Source: an uncultured Roseobacter sp. (GTDB lineage Bacteria > Pseudomonadota > Alphaproteobacteria > Rhodobacterales > Rhodobacteraceae). Taken from it: DNA of 64,000 nt. Shown here piece by piece: positions 28,942-38,513 of this stretch; positions within the stretch are counted from its first letter, which is position 1, and each line of letters opens with the position of its first letter. The DNA is taken from assembly GCF_947495275.1 (NCBI RefSeq), contig NZ_CANLYL010000002.1, forward strand, positions 124,001 through 188,000, read 5' to 3'. The position numbers were made by a program, and so were the translations under genes. The notes beneath the pieces are model-generated. The model did no database searches and was not told where the DNA came from. It was given only the letters and a program-made list of their open reading frames with translations.

Positions 28942-30456
28942 TCAGACATGCGCCACCTCCATGCCATGTGCGCCGCCCATCATCAGCCCGATCTGCTCGA
29001 CCGAGAGACCATCCGTGCTGCACGGCTCCGACAACCGTCCTTCGTTGAGCGCTGCAAAATGGTCAGAAATTTCCATCAACTCGTCGAGGTCCTGGCTGAT
29101 CACGATGACCGCAGCCCCCTTGCCCGCCAGATCGAGCAATGACTGCCGGATGGCGGCCGCAGCGGAGGCATCAACGCCCCATGTCGGTTGATTGACGACC
29201 AGCACATCGGGGCGCTGCAATACCTCGCGACCGATAACAAATTTTTGCAGGTTACCGCCGGAGAGGGACCGTGCGGCATTTCCCGGGCCGGGCGTACGTA
29301 CATCAAATGCTTCGATAATTTTTTCTGCGAAGCCACGTGCTGCGGGCCAGTTCAAAAAACCATTCCGCTCCAGGTTCTGGCGCGCCGCTCCTGTGAGCAT
29401 AGCGTTTTCGGTCAAAGACATATCCGGCGCGGCGGCATGGCCCAATCGCTCTTCTGGGGCTGCCAGTAACCCGATTGCGCGCCGCGCGTTGGGCCCCAGA
29501 TGCCCAATGTCTTCATTCCTCATCTTGATACTGCCCGCAGGTGACAGGAGTTCGCCTGATAATGCCGCCAGCAGCTCGTCCTGCCCGTTGCCAGCGACGC
29601 CGCCGACGCCCAGAATCTCACCCTTGCGCAGTTGAATGGAAACTTCCCGCAAGGGCATGCCGAACGCGGAAGGTGATGGCAGCGACAACGCGCTGACCTC
29701 AAGCACAATTTCTCCCAATGTGACACCGGCGCGCGTTGGTGTCCCGAGGACTTTACCGACCATCATTTCGGCCATCTCCCGCGCTGTAGTTTCGCGCGGG
29801 ACACAGGTGCCGACGACCTTGCCAAGCCGCAGAATTGTTGCTGAATCGCACAGGCTCCGGATTTCTTCAAGCTTATGGGATATATACAAAATCGCCGTTC
29901 CTTCGGCGCTTAGCTTGCGCAGGGTCTGAAACAGAATGTCCACTTCCTGCGGCGTCAGAACCGATGTCGGTTCATCCATGATCAGCAATTTAGGTTCCTG
30001 CAACAAACAGCGGATGATCTCGACTCGCTGTCTTTCTCCCGCAGACAGGTCACCCACAATCCTGTCGGGTGCCAGCGGCAATCCATAGGTGTCGGAGACC
30101 TTCCTGATTTGTTCCGACAATGCGGTCAGTTTAGGTGCGTTCTCCATGCCCAGGGCGATATTTTCGGCAACACTCAGCGCGTCAAAGAGGGAAAAGTGCT
30201 GGAAGACCATTCCCACACCAGAACCGCGCGCCGCGCGGGGCTCGGACGGGGCGTAGGCTACGCCGTTCATTTTCATCTCGCCATGATCCGGCTTGACCAA
30301 CCCATAGATCATTTTGACGAGCGTTGATTTGCCGGCGCCGTTTTCGCCTAGCAGGGAATGCACTTCTCCGGGGTTGATTTCCAAAGATACATCGTCGTTC
30401 GCGACAACACCCGGGTAGGCCTTGGTCAGCCCCTTGAGCGACAACAAGGGCGTCAT
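28942..30456 (-). CDS. Nucleoside ABC importer ATP-binding protein (two ABC domains)
   Basis: This 504-residue ATPase contains two ABC domains. The first is complete: GENGAGKSTL, LSAGERQRVE and LLIMDEPTSVL. The second has a degenerate Walker A region (GVAGNGQDEL) and LVVNQPTWGVDA in place of the usual acidic Walker B end, with a signature LSGGNLQK. One active and one degenerate site is normal for the sugar/nucleoside (Rbs/Nup) class. An ATG at 30456 follows an in-frame TTG; I use the ATG. It is the first gene of the operon. Confidence 0.92.
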   Translation of the reverse strand: MTPLLSLKGLTKAYPGVVANDDVSLEINPGEVHSLLGENGAGKSTLVKMIYGLVKPDHGEMKMNGVAYAPSEPRAARGSGVGMVFQHFSLFDALSVAENIALGMENAPKLTALSEQIRKVSDTYGLPLAPDRIVGDLSAGERQRVEIIRCLLQEPKLLIMDEPTSVLTPQEVDILFQTLRKLSAEGTAILYISHKLEEIRSLCDSATILRLGKVVGTCVPRETTAREMAEMMVGKVLGTPTRAGVTLGEIVLEVSALSLPSPSAFGMPLREVSIQLRKGEILGVGGVAGNGQDELLAALSGELLSPAGSIKMRNEDIGHLGPNARRAIGLLAAPEERLGHAAAPDMSLTENAMLTGAARQNLERNGFLNWPAARGFAEKIIEAFDVRTPGPGNAARSLSGGNLQKFVIGREVLQRPDVLVVNQPTWGVDASAAAAIRQSLLDLAGKGAAVIVISQDLDELMEISDHFAALNEGRLSEPCSTDGLSVEQIGLMMGGAHGMEVAHV

Positions 30457-30809
30457 CAAAGTGTCGTCCGCAAGTTCGGGATTGAGAGAATTGTGGCTTT
30501 GTCGATCGAGCGGGTAACCCGATCCAAGAGCAACACCCGCAAGCGCTGCGCCTCTGTTTCTCCAATTCGGCGAAACGCTGAGTTCATTTAGTCAGATCCG
30601 CCGCGGTACCAAGGGCCCGGACTGCCATGCGTTCGATGCGGCGTAGAACGTCAGGCAGGCGTTAAGCAAACAGAGGCTAAGCGCACGCAATGTCGTTTTG
30701 CAAGTAAAAATATGTATTTCTACCGTGGCTTGAATAGGTCCTGACGAAATCTGGCATCGCGATCTTCTTCCCTCTGGCAGCGATCAATATGGTCCTCTAG
30801 GGTCACGTC
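30457..30809. other. Divergent intergenic region, nucleoside importer / dnaE
   Basis: About 350 bases without a supported gene. It must hold the leftward promoter of the ABC operon and the rightward promoter of dnaE. A locally AT-rich stretch lies around 30700-30725. I could not identify a riboswitch or a clear operator. Confidence 0.4.
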
Positions 30810-33800
30810 ATGAGCTCTGATCCCCGATTCATTCATCTGCGCAGCCATTCCGAATACTCGTTGTTGGAAGGGGCTTTGCGTCTCAAGAAATTGCCTGGCC
30901 TATGCCGTGACGCGCAGATGCCAGCACTGGCGCTGACCGACACAAACAACATGTTCGCAGCACTGGAGTTTTCTGTTGCGATGTCTGGTGCTGGTGTACA
31001 GCCGATCCTCGGTTGTCAGGTCGATGTCACTTACATGCAAACGCACCCTGGAGAGAAACCGCGCCTGCCTGCGCCGCTGGTTTTATTGGCTCAATCCGAG
31101 GTCGGTTATGAAAACCTGATGAAGCTCAATTCCTGCCTCTATCTGGACAAGGGCGGTGCGCTGCCGCAAGTCAGTCTGGATGAACTGGAAACGCATGCTG
31201 CGGATGTGATTTGCTTAACGGGTGGTGCAAATGGCCCGGTTGGGATGTTGCTGCAAGGGGGGCAAAAACCAGCGGCTCAGACGTTGATGAACCAGTTGAA
31301 GGCGGCTTTCGGCGACAGGCTGTATGTGGAATTGCAGCGCCATCCGGATGAGAATGGGCAACCCGAAGCGGAACGTCTGACCGAACGGGGCTTTGTGGAG
31401 ATGGCCTATGCGATGGATTTGCCCTTGGTCGCGACCAATGACGTCTATTTCCCCAAATCCGACATGTATGAGGCCCATGATGCGCTGATCTGCATTGCCG
31501 AAGGGGCTTATGTCGATCAGCAGGATGCACGCCGCCGCCTTACGGCGCAGCACTATTTCAAGTCACAGTCCGAGATGGTGACACTTTTTGCCGATCTCCC
31601 CGAAGCCATTGAAAACACGGTTGAGATTGCAAAGCGCTGCGCGTTTCAGGCCTATCGACGCGACCCCATTCTGCCCCGGTTTGCCGATAACGAGATTGAA
31701 GAGCTCAGGCGCCAGTCGCACGCCGGTTTGAAAAACCGGCTGTCCGTCATTCCGCATGCCACCAGCGTGGAAGAGTACGAGAAACGGCTCGATTTCGAAT
31801 TGGACATCATCGAAGGGATGGGGTTTCCGGGTTATTTTCTGATCGTTGCGGATTTCATCAAATGGGCCAAGGACAATCACATTCCGGTCGGCCCGGGCCG
31901 GGGGTCGGGTGCGGGCTCTCTGGTGGCCTATGCGCTGACCATCACGGATCTGGATCCGCTGCGCTACAATCTGCTGTTTGAACGATTTTTGAACCCTGAA
32001 CGCGTGTCCATGCCCGATTTCGACATCGACTTCTGTATGGATCGGCGTGAAGAGGTCATTCGGTACGTTCAGGATAAGTATGGCCGCGATAAGGTCGGGC
32101 AAATCATCACTTTTGGTGCGCTTTTGTCAAAGGCGGCGGTGCGCGATATCGGACGTGTATTGCAAATGCCGTACGGTCAGGTGGATCGTTTGTCCAAAAT
32201 GATCCCGGTTGAAGGGGTCAAACCTGTCTCCATCGAAAAGGCGTTGGCAGATGAGCCGCGTCTGCGTGAAGAAGCCCGCAACGAAGAGGTTGTGGCGCGC
32301 CTGCTCGACTATGGTCAGCAGGTCGAGGGTCTGCTCCGGAATGCGTCTACCCACGCGGCGGGTGTGGTGATCGGGGATCGGCCACTGGATGCGCTGGTGC
32401 CGCTCTATCAGGATCCACGTTCGGACATGCCCGCCACGCAATTCAACATGAAATGGGTGGAACAGGCCGGGTTGGTGAAATTCGACTTTCTGGGCCTGAA
32501 AACCCTGACTGTCATTCAGAACGCGGTGGATCAGATCAAGGCGTCGGGTCGTCATCTGCACATTGCGGCGGATGGGACGGAGCTTTTTCAGCCGCCCGAT
32601 GGGCTCGAAGATGACATTGGCACCATTCCTTTGGATGATGACGCGTCCTACAAGCTTTATGCCTCTGCCAAGACGGTTGCGGTTTTTCAGGTTGAAAGTT
32701 CGGGCATGATGGATGCCCTCAAACGTATGAAGCCCACCTGTATTGAGGATATCGTGGCGCTGGTTGCGCTCTACCGGCCCGGCCCGATGGAGAACATTCC
32801 GACTTATTGCGAGGTCAAGAACGGGCTGAAGAACCGCGAATCCATTCACCCGCTGATCGACGATATCCTGGAGGAAACCCAAGGGATCATCGTTTATCAG
32901 GAGCAGGTGATGCAGATCGCGCAGGTCATGGCCGGATACAGCCTTGGCGGTGCCGATTTGCTGCGTCGCGCCATGGGCAAGAAGATTGCCGAAGAGATGG
33001 CCAAGGAACGTCCTAAATTCGAAAAGGGAGCGATGGAAAACGGGGTGGAGAAGAAAAAGGCCACCGAAGTTTTCGACCTTTTGGAAAAATTTGCCAACTA
33101 CGGCTTCAACAAGTCGCACGCGGCGGCCTATGCGGTGGTCAGCTATCAGACTGCGTGGCTGAAAGCGAACCATCCTGTCGAATTCATGGCTGGCGTGATG
33201 AATTGCGATATTCATCTGACCGATAAACTGGCCGTTTATTTCGAAGAGGTGCGCAAGCAGCTTGAATTGCCCTGGGTGCCCCCTTGTGTGAACCGCTCGG
33301 ATGCGACGTTCAAAGTGGTGGATGGGGCGCTCATCTATGCGCTTGGTGCGTTGAAAAACGTAGGCGTTGAGGCGATGAGGCTGATCACCGATGGCAAAGG
33401 TGACAGACCCTTTGCGACGCTGTTTGATCTTGCGCGCCGGGTCGATCTCAAACGCGTGGGAAAGCGCCCGTTGGAGATGTTGGCGCGCTCTGGCGCATTT
33501 GATCAACTCGACCCCAATCGCCGCCGTGTGTTCGGCGCGCTGGACGCGCTTGTCGGGTATTCAGCGGCGATTCATGAACAAAAGGCCTCCAATCAGGTGT
33601 CGTTGTTTGGAGAGGCGGGGGAGGACTTACCAGAGCCAAGGCTGCATCCGATGGAAGATTGGCTGCCTGCCGAACGGCTTGGCGAAGAATTCAAGGCGGT
33701 GGGCTTTTATCTCTCTGGTCACCCCCTCGACGATTACATGGGGCCGTTGAAGCGCAAGGGTATTCTGACATTGGATGAAGTCCTGGAAAAAGCGCAGTCA

Positions 33801-34310
33801 GGTCCGATGAATGCGAAGCTGGCGGGCATCGTCGCGGGCAGGCAGGAGCGCAAATCTGCGCGTGGCAACCGTTTCGCCTTTTGCCAGATGTCGGACACCA
33901 CCGGCGCGTATGAGGTAACGCTTTTCTCTGAAACACTCGAAAAATCCCGCGAGCATCTTGAAACCGGGGCGAAGGTCGTCATCGCCGTCGAAGCGAGCCT
34001 GGAGGCCGATCAGCTTAAGCTGTTGGCGCGATCGGTGTCGCCGATCGACGTTGTCACGGCAGACGCGGGCGGCATGGGGCTCAGGGTATTTGTCGAAGCG
34101 CCCGAGGCGATCACCGCTGTGGCAAAGGTGTTGGAGGGGGCCGCAAACGCCGTAAAAACCGCCGCGCGGGGGCCCGTGGAGCTTTGTTTGATGGATCCGA
34201 CCTTGCCCGGCGAGGTGGAGGTCGAGCTTGGTCAGGAGTTCGTTGTAAATCCGCAAATCAAGGGCGCCATAAGATCGCTCGCTGGTGTTCTGGAGGTCGA
34301 AGAGCTCTAG
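30810..34310 (+). CDS. dnaE: DnaE, DNA polymerase III alpha subunit
   Basis: DnaE is the replicative polymerase. The 1166-residue product has the PHP domain at the N-terminus (FIHLRSHSEYSLLEGALRL), the polymerase motifs PGRGSGAGSLVAYAL near residue 362 and PDFDIDFCMDRREEV near 401 with catalytic aspartates, the GFNKSHAAAYAVVSYQTAWLKANHP segment, and an OB-fold near the C-terminus. Its length is typical of alphaproteobacterial DnaE1. The start MSSDPRFIHLRSHSEYSLL is the expected one. It stands alone and runs into convergent slyX, with stop codons overlapping. Confidence 0.98.
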   Translation: MSSDPRFIHLRSHSEYSLLEGALRLKKLPGLCRDAQMPALALTDTNNMFAALEFSVAMSGAGVQPILGCQVDVTYMQTHPGEKPRLPAPLVLLAQSEVGYENLMKLNSCLYLDKGGALPQVSLDELETHAADVICLTGGANGPVGMLLQGGQKPAAQTLMNQLKAAFGDRLYVELQRHPDENGQPEAERLTERGFVEMAYAMDLPLVATNDVYFPKSDMYEAHDALICIAEGAYVDQQDARRRLTAQHYFKSQSEMVTLFADLPEAIENTVEIAKRCAFQAYRRDPILPRFADNEIEELRRQSHAGLKNRLSVIPHATSVEEYEKRLDFELDIIEGMGFPGYFLIVADFIKWAKDNHIPVGPGRGSGAGSLVAYALTITDLDPLRYNLLFERFLNPERVSMPDFDIDFCMDRREEVIRYVQDKYGRDKVGQIITFGALLSKAAVRDIGRVLQMPYGQVDRLSKMIPVEGVKPVSIEKALADEPRLREEARNEEVVARLLDYGQQVEGLLRNASTHAAGVVIGDRPLDALVPLYQDPRSDMPATQFNMKWVEQAGLVKFDFLGLKTLTVIQNAVDQIKASGRHLHIAADGTELFQPPDGLEDDIGTIPLDDDASYKLYASAKTVAVFQVESSGMMDALKRMKPTCIEDIVALVALYRPGPMENIPTYCEVKNGLKNRESIHPLIDDILEETQGIIVYQEQVMQIAQVMAGYSLGGADLLRRAMGKKIAEEMAKERPKFEKGAMENGVEKKKATEVFDLLEKFANYGFNKSHAAAYAVVSYQTAWLKANHPVEFMAGVMNCDIHLTDKLAVYFEEVRKQLELPWVPPCVNRSDATFKVVDGALIYALGALKNVGVEAMRLITDGKGDRPFATLFDLARRVDLKRVGKRPLEMLARSGAFDQLDPNRRRVFGALDALVGYSAAIHEQKASNQVSLFGEAGEDLPEPRLHPMEDWLPAERLGEEFKAVGFYLSGHPLDDYMGPLKRKGILTLDEVLEKAQSGPMNAKLAGIVAGRQERKSARGNRFAFCQMSDTTGAYEVTLFSETLEKSREHLETGAKVVIAVEASLEADQLKLLARSVSPIDVVTADAGGMGLRVFVEAPEAITAVAKVLEGAANAVKTAARGPVELCLMDPTLPGEVEVELGQEFVVNPQIKGAIRSLAGVLEVEEL

Positions 34311-34501
34311 TAATGAGGGGGCCGTTCGTCGCCAACAACCACACCGCCGGATTGTTGTGCGTCGCGTTCCCCTTCACGCTGCATCAACATGAATACGCGG
34401 CGGTTCAAGGTTGCAATTTCAGTTTCCTGTCGGGCAATCACATCGGACAGATCGTCGACCACGCGCGTTAAATGCGCAATCTGTTCTTCGAGCTTTTCCA
34501 T
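34307..34501 (-). CDS. slyX: SlyX family protein
   Basis: This 64-residue protein is a SlyX homologue: a short coiled coil (MEKLEEQIAHLTRVVDDLSDVI) ending in the diagnostic PPHY. SlyX is widespread but its role is still unclear. The ATG at 34501 is chosen because the family starts there; upstream in-frame codons do not match. The last four bases overlap the end of dnaE on the other strand, so both stops share the CTAG sequence. Confidence 0.88.
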   Translation of the reverse strand: MEKLEEQIAHLTRVVDDLSDVIARQETEIATLNRRVFMLMQREGERDAQQSGGVVVGDERPPHY

Positions 34502-34644
34502 GGCGATTTCCTTTGATTGAAGGCGGTCGCGTATCATGGGGAGCCGATGCGATAAAGCCATAATCATCAAGTGTCATCGCCGCCTTGTCTGTTCCAGCCC
34601 CATCCGCTAGACCGCGCGCGAGCCCAAACGCCAAAGGTAGAACC

Positions 34645-36165
34645 ATGGCCAAAACCAAAAAGACCCCGCGCCCCAAGGCAGAGACGCCCAAGGGTTTCCG
34701 TGATTATTTCGGTGCCGAAGTGACGCAACGTGCCGAAATGCTGCGCAAGATCGCGGCGGTCTATCATCGTTACGGGTTCGATGCGCTCGAAAGCTCCGGC
34801 GTGGAAACGGTTGAGGCTTTGGGAAAGTTTCTACCAGATGTGGACCGCCCAAATGAAGGTGTCTTTGCCTGGCAAGAAGATGCAGAAGGCGAAAAGCCGG
34901 GTGATTGGCTGGCGCTGCGCTATGATCTGACTGCACCACTGGCCCGCGTATACGCGCAGCATCAGAATGATTTGCCCAAGCCGTATCGCCGCTACGCGAT
35001 GGGCCCGGTCTGGCGTAATGAGAAGCCCGGTCCGGGCCGGTTTCGCCAGTTCTATCAATGTGATGCGGATACGGTGGGCGCGCCTTCGGTTGCTGCGGAC
35101 GCGGAGATTTGCGCCATGCTGGCCGATTGTCTTGAAGAGGTTGGCATTCCACGCGGCGACTATGTAGTGCGCGTCAACAACCGCAAAGTCCTGAACGGTG
35201 TGCTTGAAGTTGCGGGCCTGTCCGGCGATGACAGGCAATCCGAACGGGGCATTGTGTTGCGGGCCATCGACAAGCTGGACCGGCTGGGGTTGGAGGGCGT
35301 CAAGGCGCTGCTCGGTCCCGGACGCAAGGACGAAAGCGGAGATTTCACCGATGGTGCCGGGCTCAGCGACGCGCAAGCGGATGTCATCATGAGTTTCATG
35401 CAAGCCAAAGCAGACACCGGCGCGGAAACGGTCGCCGGACTGCGTGCGCTGGTGCAGGATTCCGAGATAGGTGTGCAGGGCGTGAACGAGCTTGAAACCA
35501 TCGCAGATTTGCTTGCAGCGGGAGGCTACGGACCGGATCGGATAGAGATCGACCCTTCGGTTGTGCGCGGCCTTGGGTATTACACCGGTCCTGTATTTGA
35601 GGCGGAACTCACCTTCGAGATATTCGATGAAAAGGGTCGTAAACGTCAGTTTGGCTCCGTCGCAGGTGGTGGGCGCTATGACGATCTGGTCAAGCGGTTT
35701 ACTGGGCAAGAAGTTCCGGCGACGGGCGTGTCGATTGGCGTGGACCGGTTGCTTGCCGCATTGCACGCGAAGGGCCGTATGCGGGCTGATATGCAGGGGC
35801 CGGTCGTCGTGACCGTCATGGACCGCGACCGCATGGCAGATTATCAGGCGATGGTTGCGGAGCTGCGCAGTGCGGGCATTCGGGCGGAGGTTTACCTTGG
35901 CAATCCGAAGAACTTTGGCAACCAGCTGAAGTATGCGGATCGGCGGGGCAGTCCGATTGCCGTCATTGAAGGGGGCGATGAAAAAGAGCAGGGCGTCATT
36001 CAGATCAAGGATCTGATCCTGGGTGCCCGGATCGCCGAAAGTGCGACCCTGGAAGAGTGGAAAGATCGTCCGAGCCAATTCGAAGTTCCCCGCAATCAGC
36101 TGGTTTCAAAAGTGCGAGATATTCTCTCGCAACATGGCCTGCCCGGAGGCGGTGCTGATCAATGA
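34645..36165 (+). CDS. hisS: HisS, histidyl-tRNA synthetase
   Basis: HisS charges tRNA-His. The 506-residue protein is longer than E. coli HisS (about 424) because of an insertion in the middle, as is usual in Rhodobacterales. Class II motifs are visible: motif 2 [22 protein letters not shown], the histidine-binding [11 protein letters not shown] and motif 3 [12 protein letters not shown]. The ATG at 34645 follows AAAGGTAG. It overlaps hisZ by four bases, forming hisS-hisZ-hisG. Confidence 0.96.
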   Translation: MAKTKKTPRPKAETPKGFRDYFGAEVTQRAEMLRKIAAVYHRYGFDALESSGVETVEALGKFLPDVDRPNEGVFAWQEDAEGEKPGDWLALRYDLTAPLARVYAQHQNDLPKPYRRYAMGPVWRNEKPGPGRFRQFYQCDADTVGAPSVAADAEICAMLADCLEEVGIPRGDYVVRVNNRKVLNGVLEVAGLSGDDRQSERGIVLRAIDKLDRLGLEGVKALLGPGRKDESGDFTDGAGLSDAQADVIMSFMQAKADTGAETVAGLRALVQDSEIGVQGVNELETIADLLAAGGYGPDRIEIDPSVVRGLGYYTGPVFEAELTFEIFDEKGRKRQFGSVAGGGRYDDLVKRFTGQEVPATGVSIGVDRLLAALHAKGRMRADMQGPVVVTVMDRDRMADYQAMVAELRSAGIRAEVYLGNPKNFGNQLKYADRRGSPIAVIEGGDEKEQGVIQIKDLILGARIAESATLEEWKDRPSQFEVPRNQLVSKVRDILSQHGLPGGGADQ

Positions 36166-37244
36166 TCCATCGCGCAAAGACGCTTGCGCGCGCAGCAGAG
36201 CTTCGGGCGGATTTCGAGGCGGCAGGTGCCGTACCTGTGGAGACCCCGATTCTGCAACCCGCGCGGACATTGCTTGATCTTTATGGCGAGGAAATCCGGG
36301 CACGGGCCTATGTGACGTCTGACGCGCTACGCGGGGAGCAAATGCTGCGCCCGGATTTTACGGTGCCCGTCGTGCAGATGCATATGGCGCACGGGGCTGA
36401 GCCCGCGCGGTATACTTACTCCGGCGAAGTGTTCCGGCGTCAGGAGCATGACCCTGACAGGGCCAACGAGTACGTTCAGGTAGGGTACGAGATTTTTGAC
36501 CGAACTGATCCAGCCTCCGCTGACGCCGAAGTCTTTTCATTGCTGTCAGAGGCGGTGGTTCATCTGAATTTGCGCGCTGCGACCGGCGATATCGGTGTTC
36601 TCATGGCCGCAGTTAAAGGATTGCAGACAACAGCGCCGCGCAAGGCAGCGCTGCTCCGGCACATCTGGCGCCCCCGCAGGTTTCGGGCGTTGCTTGAGCG
36701 TTACGCAGGGCGGGTGCCTGTATCCGATGAACGTGCAAAACTGCTATCCGGCGCGCTTTCCGATACCAGCATACCCATGGTGGGCAAGCGCAGCCGAAGG
36801 GAAATTGAGAGGCGCATCGACGCATTACGCGAAGATGCAACTGCCGCCCCCCTGTCCGCTGGGGAAGTCGATCTGCTGGACGCCTTGCTTGATGTCAGGG
36901 AAACGACCCCCTTCGCTTTGGAGAGACTGCGCGACATCGCCGTCGATATGCCGTCAATTTCTCTTGCCGTCTCAGGTATCGAAATGCGGGCCGACGCGCT
37001 CGACAGGCGGGGTGTCGATGTGGAACATCTGGCTTTCGAGGCGAGTTTCGGGCGTACGTCGATGGAATACTACGACGGCTTTGTCTTTGGGTTTTTCAGT
37101 GCGAAACGCCCCGATCTGCCCGCGGTTGCCACGGGCGGACGCTATGATGCGCTTACACATCGCCTCGGTAGTGGTGCGGAAATCCCCGCAGTGGGTGGCG
37201 TTCTGCGCCCGGGATTGATGCTGGAACTGGAGGCGCAGCCATGA
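36162..37244 (+). CDS. hisZ: HisZ, ATP phosphoribosyltransferase regulatory subunit
   Basis: HisZ is a catalytically inactive HisS paralogue that forms an octamer with short HisG and makes it sensitive to histidine. The 360-residue protein keeps class II synthetase-like features ([38 protein letters not shown] and [10 protein letters not shown]) but lacks the anticodon-binding domain. Four-base overlaps with hisS and hisG show translational coupling, which fits the need for stoichiometric HisZ and HisG. Confidence 0.95.
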   Translation: MIHRAKTLARAAELRADFEAAGAVPVETPILQPARTLLDLYGEEIRARAYVTSDALRGEQMLRPDFTVPVVQMHMAHGAEPARYTYSGEVFRRQEHDPDRANEYVQVGYEIFDRTDPASADAEVFSLLSEAVVHLNLRAATGDIGVLMAAVKGLQTTAPRKAALLRHIWRPRRFRALLERYAGRVPVSDERAKLLSGALSDTSIPMVGKRSRREIERRIDALREDATAAPLSAGEVDLLDALLDVRETTPFALERLRDIAVDMPSISLAVSGIEMRADALDRRGVDVEHLAFEASFGRTSMEYYDGFVFGFFSAKRPDLPAVATGGRYDALTHRLGSGAEIPAVGGVLRPGLMLELEAQP

Positions 37245-37933
37245 CCGTGAAGCTGGGTGTTCCCTCCAAGGGACGGTTGATGGAAAAGACCTTTGACTGG
37301 TTCAGACAACGTGGCGTTTTACTGACGCGTACCGGATCGGAGCGCGAGTATGCCGGCGCCGTTGGGGGGATAGAAGGCGTATCTTTGGTCTTGCTGTCCG
37401 CAGGAGAAGTGCCGCGGGAGTTGGCTGCCGGTCGTCTCCACTTCGGGATTACCGGTACCGATCTGGTTCGGGAAAAACTTCCCCTCTGGGAGCAGCAGCT
37501 TCAATGTATGCAGGAACTTGGTTTCGGTCAGGCGGATTTGGTCATGGCTGTCCCGAAAGCATGGGTCGATGTGGACACGCTGGATGACCTCGATGCAGTG
37601 GCCGCTGCATTCCGAACCACGCATGGGATGCGTCTGCGGATTGCGACAAAATACCACCGGCTGGTGCGGGATTATCTGCGTCACGGGGGTGTCGCCGACT
37701 ATGCGCTGGTCGACAGTCAGGGAGCAACGGAAGGCACTGTTGCGAATGAAACGGCCGAGGCTATTGCGGATATAACCTCAAGCGGTGAAACGCTACGGGC
37801 AAACCATTTGAAAGTGCTGAAGGAAGAGCCAATACTGAAGTCTCAGGCAACGCTCTGGCGCAGTCGGATGGCACCGGTCGACGATCAGGATCGCAACGTG
37901 ATCAAGAATCTGATTGACCAGCTGTCTTTTTGA
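37241..37933 (+). CDS. hisG: HisG, ATP phosphoribosyltransferase (short form)
   Basis: HisG performs the first step of histidine synthesis, joining ATP and PRPP. At 230 residues it is the short form, which lacks the C-terminal regulatory domain and needs HisZ. Family motifs include LGVPSKGRLMEKT at the start, RLHFGITGTDLVRE near 65, and ALVDSQGATEGTVANETAEAIADITSSG, which contains the PRPP-binding region. The other his genes are elsewhere. Confidence 0.96.
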   Translation: MTVKLGVPSKGRLMEKTFDWFRQRGVLLTRTGSEREYAGAVGGIEGVSLVLLSAGEVPRELAAGRLHFGITGTDLVREKLPLWEQQLQCMQELGFGQADLVMAVPKAWVDVDTLDDLDAVAAAFRTTHGMRLRIATKYHRLVRDYLRHGGVADYALVDSQGATEGTVANETAEAIADITSSGETLRANHLKVLKEEPILKSQATLWRSRMAPVDDQDRNVIKNLIDQLSF

Positions 37934-37936
37934 TCT

Positions 37937-38392
37937 TCAAAGAACCCCAATCTCGGCCAGAGCACGGTTGAGTTCTACTGGCAATGGATCTTCTGAAGCG
38001 CGACCCTTTGGCAGATCTGGTGGTGCATCGCTCACTGGCAGATAACGCCATCCCTGAAAGGGGCGTTTGAGGCTGCCCTGAGTGCGGATGACTTCATGGT
38101 CCAGCACAATCGCGCAGCGGCGAATACCATCGTTTCCGATCACTTCATCCAGACGCAGGACTTTTTGGCGGCATTGCACGACGCCTTTGATCACCCAGTA
38201 GATCGAACCGCCGTTCAGGATTTCGGCTTCGCGTTTTGGCCACATGCGCGTGACATGCCGGGGCAGACCATCTTTGGTTTGCGCAGGCTTCGTGGCCTGC
38301 CAGGCTGCCAGGCTTTCCACGTTTTCCGATCCCACGGAAAGCTTGATCAGATTGACGCATTTATCCACAGCTTTGCCCACCAAAACACTCAC
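37937..38392 (-). CDS. DUF1489-family protein
   Basis: This 151-residue cytoplasmic protein matches what I know as DUF1489, an alphaproteobacterial family of unknown function. The recognisable parts are VNLIKLSVGSENVESLAAWQ, then RMWPKREAEILNGGSIYWVIKG and GWRYLPVSDAPPDL. It begins at a GTG (38392); another GTG lies eight codons in. It ends three bases after hisG on the opposite strand and is divergent from the ribonucleotide reductase gene. Confidence 0.75.
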   Translation of the reverse strand: MSVLVGKAVDKCVNLIKLSVGSENVESLAAWQATKPAQTKDGLPRHVTRMWPKREAEILNGGSIYWVIKGVVQCRQKVLRLDEVIGNDGIRRCAIVLDHEVIRTQGSLKRPFQGWRYLPVSDAPPDLPKGRASEDPLPVELNRALAEIGVL

Positions 38393-38408
38393 AGAATCCC
38401 CTGCCTGA

Positions 38409-38455
38409 ACACTATATATATTAATACTGTGCAGGTCTTCTTCAACTTCTTGTGG
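38409..38455. promoter_or_regulatory. Candidate tandem NrdR boxes upstream of class II RNR
   Basis: The sequence ACACTATATATATTAA at 38409-38424 matches 13 of 16 positions of the NrdR box consensus (ACAC-w-ATATAT-w-GTGT type). A weaker match (9 of 16, ending TTGTGG) lies at 38440-38455, exactly 31 bases downstream, the usual spacing of paired NrdR boxes. No nrdR gene is in the window, and the second box is weak. Confidence 0.45.
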
Positions 38456-38513
38456 AAATACTCGCGATTCTGGGTTAATTTACGTATCTCCCCCACTCCA
38501 AGGAACGGAACCG

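Noticed and set aside
30457-30809. Purine riboswitch ahead of the nucleoside importer
   Set aside because: I found no conserved purine-riboswitch core in the leader.
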